Origin: Geobacter sp. UBA5608 | GTDB lineage: Bacteria > Desulfobacterota > Desulfuromonadia > Geobacterales > Pseudopelobacteraceae | Assembly (NCBI GenBank): GCA_002424705.1 | Contig: DIKW01000053.1 | Coordinates: 1-12,943 of the forward strand | DNA length: 12,943 bases | Reading direction: 5' to 3' | Notes under the pieces: generated by a model | What the model was told of the DNA's origin: nothing | The model's input: the letters and a program-made list of their open reading frames with translations, nothing else | The model's database searches: none | Part shown: positions 12,369-12,943 of the stretch, piece by piece | Layout: every line of letters begins with the position of its first letter | How positions within the stretch are numbered: position 1 is the first letter of the stretch | Translations under genes and position numbers: made by a program

Positions 12369-12943
12369 ATGCTAAAACCAATCATTCGACAAAAAATCAG
12401 CTGTGTGGTGGCCGTCATCACACTCTTCTGGCTACCGGTGCTGTTCATGGCCTGTAGCGGCGATAGCGGTTCAACTGCCTCGCATGCCGCTCTGGACAAC
12501 AACCTCCAGGAGACCTCACTTGAAAAAGAGGTCCGCACCTTGATGGAAAAGGGGATCAGCCTGGAGGAGCGCAAACAGCAGGTGCCGATCATCAAGCAAG
12601 CCTTTGCGCGCCTCACCACACCCGAGCGAGCCCGCAACCTGGCTGCACTCTGCTACCTGAAAACCCTCGGAACCCCCTTCAGCCCGCTCGATCTGGCCGA
12701 GATAGCCCTGGCTGAAACCGGTGGCCACCGCCTTTCCTCCAAGGCCACCTCTTCAATGGGGGCCATGGGGGTCTGGCAACTGATGCCCCGCGAGGCCCGC
12801 AACCACGGCTATTCCCCCTCTGAAATGCGCAATGATGAAAAATGTGCCGAGGCAGCGGTCCGCACCCTGTTGAACAAACTTGCAATGGCCAACGGCGACA
12901 TGGACAAGGCCAAGAAATTCTACTGTGGCACCGGCCCCCAGGC
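12369..12943 (+). CDS. Lytic transglycosylase-like lipoprotein, 3' end outside window
   Basis: The frame runs open from ATG 12369 to the window edge (191 codons). A signal peptide is followed by FMAC (Cys29), an imperfect lipobox. Residues about 110-190 are an SLT-type domain: LAEIALAETGG holds the expected catalytic Glu116, then SSMGAMGVWQLMPREARNHGY matches the family GA-x-GLMQLMP segment, and FYCGTGP (185 onward) takes the place of the usual Y-N-A-G. Such enzymes cleave the glycan strand of peptidoglycan with formation of an anhydro-sugar. Oddities are ET rather than ES after the catalytic Glu and Cys186 in the YNAG position. No ribosome binding site precedes the ATG, the upstream bases being pyrimidine-rich, and no in-frame ATG, GTG or TTG exists back to 12231. 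The gene follows a long structured leader. Confidence 0.8.
   Translation, partial: MLKPIIRQKISCVVAVITLFWLPVLFMACSGDSGSTASHAALDNNLQETSLEKEVRTLMEKGISLEERKQQVPIIKQAFARLTTPERARNLAALCYLKTLGTPFSPLDLAEIALAETGGHRLSSKATSSMGAMGVWQLMPREARNHGYSPSEMRNDEKCAEAAVRTLLNKLAMANGDMDKAKKFYCGTGPQ

Overview
The window reads as an ordinary stretch of chromosome from a moderately GC-rich diderm bacterium. The gene content (yebC-ruvC-ruvA block, RNase R, a TatC with a long first periplasmic loop, an Fe-S type Rrf2 regulator, many lipoproteins) suggests a Geobacter-like member of the Desulfuromonadales/Geobacterales. That placement is inferred from gene style and order; no marker gene in the window proves it. No transposase, integrase, phage gene or CRISPR array was seen.

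Layout. Bases 2-283 hold the end of a SemiSWEET-type sugar transporter. Bases 332-5181 hold a compact four-gene + strand cluster of exported proteins: two Sec-signal proteins of shared architecture (370 and 375 aa), a 531-aa lipoprotein of no recognised family, and a 282-aa lipoprotein whose C-terminal part resembles the C-terminal domain of flagellar protein FlgT. The cluster ends in a strong terminator (5209-5238) that meets the convergent - strand operon yebC-msrA-ruvC-ruvA (7608 back to 5233). A back-to-back pair of promoters between 7661 and 7741 drives that operon leftward and a small lipoprotein gene (7776-8150) rightward. Next come tRNA-Cys(GCA) with its own promoter and terminator, rnr (RNase R), tatC, an Rrf2 regulator with a clear promoter and two operator-like repeats, and a long structured leader in front of a lytic transglycosylase lipoprotein gene that runs off the right edge.

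How the genes relate. RuvA and RuvC belong to Holliday-junction processing, but ruvB is not beside them and msrA (protein repair) sits inside the operon. The 332-5181 cluster is the least explained part. All four products should leave the cytoplasm, two are probable lipoproteins, and together they carry FlgT/CsgG/TolB-N-like domains spread over separate polypeptides. This suggests an outer-membrane-associated periplasmic assembly, but its function cannot be read from the sequence. The other places worth a second look are the TatC variant, the Rrf2 operator and the 187-nt leader of the lytic transglycosylase gene.
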